The position numbers and the translations under genes were made by a program. A model generated the notes under the pieces. The model saw nothing but the letters and a program-made list of their open reading frames with translations. It was not told the origin of the DNA and did no database searches. Below are positions 14,033 to 14,612 of a stretch of 14,612 nt of DNA, in pieces; positions within the stretch are counted from its first letter, which is position 1; each line of letters begins with the position of its first letter. Source of the stretch: an uncultured Erysipelotrichaceae bacterium (GTDB lineage: Bacteria > Bacillota_I > Bacilli_A > Erysipelotrichales > Erysipelotrichaceae); contig CALBJM010000093.1 of assembly GCA_937893225.1 (NCBI GenBank), positions 1 to 14,612 of the forward strand, given 5' to 3'.

Positions 14033-14612
14033 ATGAATATGCAAAACAAAATACAAAATCTAACATTTACAAACTATTGGATGTTTTCGACAGTTATGTC
14101 CCAAGAAGAAAATCTAGGCATTGCAAAAACAATGATTGAAGTCATCACTAAACGAAAAGTAGAACATTTAGCATTTCATGGTACAGAAGTTACAGAAAAA
14201 CCATTCTTTTCAAGTAGAGGAGTACGCTATGATGTAAAGTTTATAGGTGACAATAAGATCTACATCCTAGAGATGCAGAACTATTATGATAATCTTATGC
14301 AAAGAAGTATAGCGTATCATTCTGTAGAAAAAGTGAAGCATTTGAAGCCAGGTGAAGGATACGATGCATTAGTAGAAACGATTGTGATATTTCTATGTCC
14401 ATTTGACTATTTCGAATTAGGAGAAGCAAAGTATACATTAGAATGGCGAGAAATCCATCATCCAGAATTGAATCCACAATGTGGGTGTACTACAATTCTA
14501 TTAAACACATCGGCAAGAAGTAAAGACAAAGCATTAGATGCATTATTACAATATTGCAAAGGTGCAGAAGCAGAAGATGCTTTAACAAAAAACATCGAAG
14601 AAGCAGTAGAGA
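14033..14612 (+). CDS. Rpn-family recombination-promoting nuclease / PD-(D/E)XK 'transposase', partial
   Basis: The first 193 codons of a gene cut off at the window's right edge. The N-terminus is typical: LTFTNYWMFSTVMSQEENLG (10-29, 'F..VM...N'), then GVRYDVKF with Asp67 and IYILEMQNYY with Glu80 and Gln82. These make the PD-(D/E)xQ nuclease core of Rpn/PF12784 proteins. TIVIFLCPFDYF (116-127) follows. Rpn nucleases act as DNA endonucleases in recombination and possibly phage defence; related copies often occur many times in a genome. GAAGGGAG lies about 7 nt before the ATG at 14033 (another ATG is at 14039). No terminal inverted repeats are seen on this side, so it need not be a transposon. 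Confidence 0.88.
   Translation, partial: MNMQNKIQNLTFTNYWMFSTVMSQEENLGIAKTMIEVITKRKVEHLAFHGTEVTEKPFFSSRGVRYDVKFIGDNKIYILEMQNYYDNLMQRSIAYHSVEKVKHLKPGEGYDALVETIVIFLCPFDYFELGEAKYTLEWREIHHPELNPQCGCTTILLNTSARSKDKALDALLQYCKGAEAEDALTKNIEEAVE

Noticed and set aside
14033..14612. Insertion sequence carrying the Rpn-family gene
   Set aside because: No terminal inverted repeats or target duplication are visible on the left side, and the right end is outside the window.
1..14612. CRISPR array, tRNA or rRNA genes
   Set aside because: No regularly spaced repeats, cloverleaf-like or rRNA-like sequence was noticed on either strand.

Overview
The window is AT-rich DNA using the standard code (TGG for Trp, TGA as a stop in several genes). 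It carries strong AAGGAG-type ribosome sites, a class B sortase, an LCP protein, an LtaS-like synthase and an Rpn-family nuclease. Together these point to a low-GC Gram-positive bacterium (Bacillota). An Erysipelotrichia-like gut or oral lineage is my best guess, but this is inference from gene style only.

Layout. 1-172: an upstream transcript end and no gene. 194-3283 (+): a cell-envelope operon of sortase B, a three-TM LCP-type ligase and a GlmU-C-like left-handed beta-helix protein, closed by a terminator at 3294-3323. 3340-3969 (+): a Qnr-like pentapeptide-repeat protein followed by a terminator. 4188-6648 (+): a compact set of a MntP-like exporter, a TetR-family regulator and a type-B carboxylesterase. 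6649-7019: no conventional gene, but a compact locus that looks like a type I toxin-antitoxin pair of the Fst/par type. It has a short + strand RNA, a convergent - strand mRNA for a tiny membrane peptide, one shared bidirectional terminator and two direct repeats that would let the RNAs pair. 7020-9380 (-): an LtaS-like polytopic synthase between terminators. 9520-11614 (-): two tandem COG0523/CobW-family proteins, one with an extreme His/Cys-rich insert and the other fused to a YcgQ/DUF1980-like domain; probably metal (zinc) handling. 11774-13789 (+): an MFS transporter, a DUF4186 protein and an HD-domain hydrolase that is split by a frameshift. 14033 to the end: an Rpn-family PD-(D/E)XK nuclease cut by the window edge.

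How the genes work together. The left and centre are dominated by envelope assembly (sortase, LCP, LtaS-like synthase, sugar-nucleotide beta-helix). Two units deal with metals (MntP-like export; the CobW pair). The most interesting locus is the putative par/Fst-like toxin-antitoxin at about 6668-6951. Its peptide has a TGA exactly where Fst/PepA1-type toxins carry their conserved Trp, so the toxin is either truncated or inactive, or read through.
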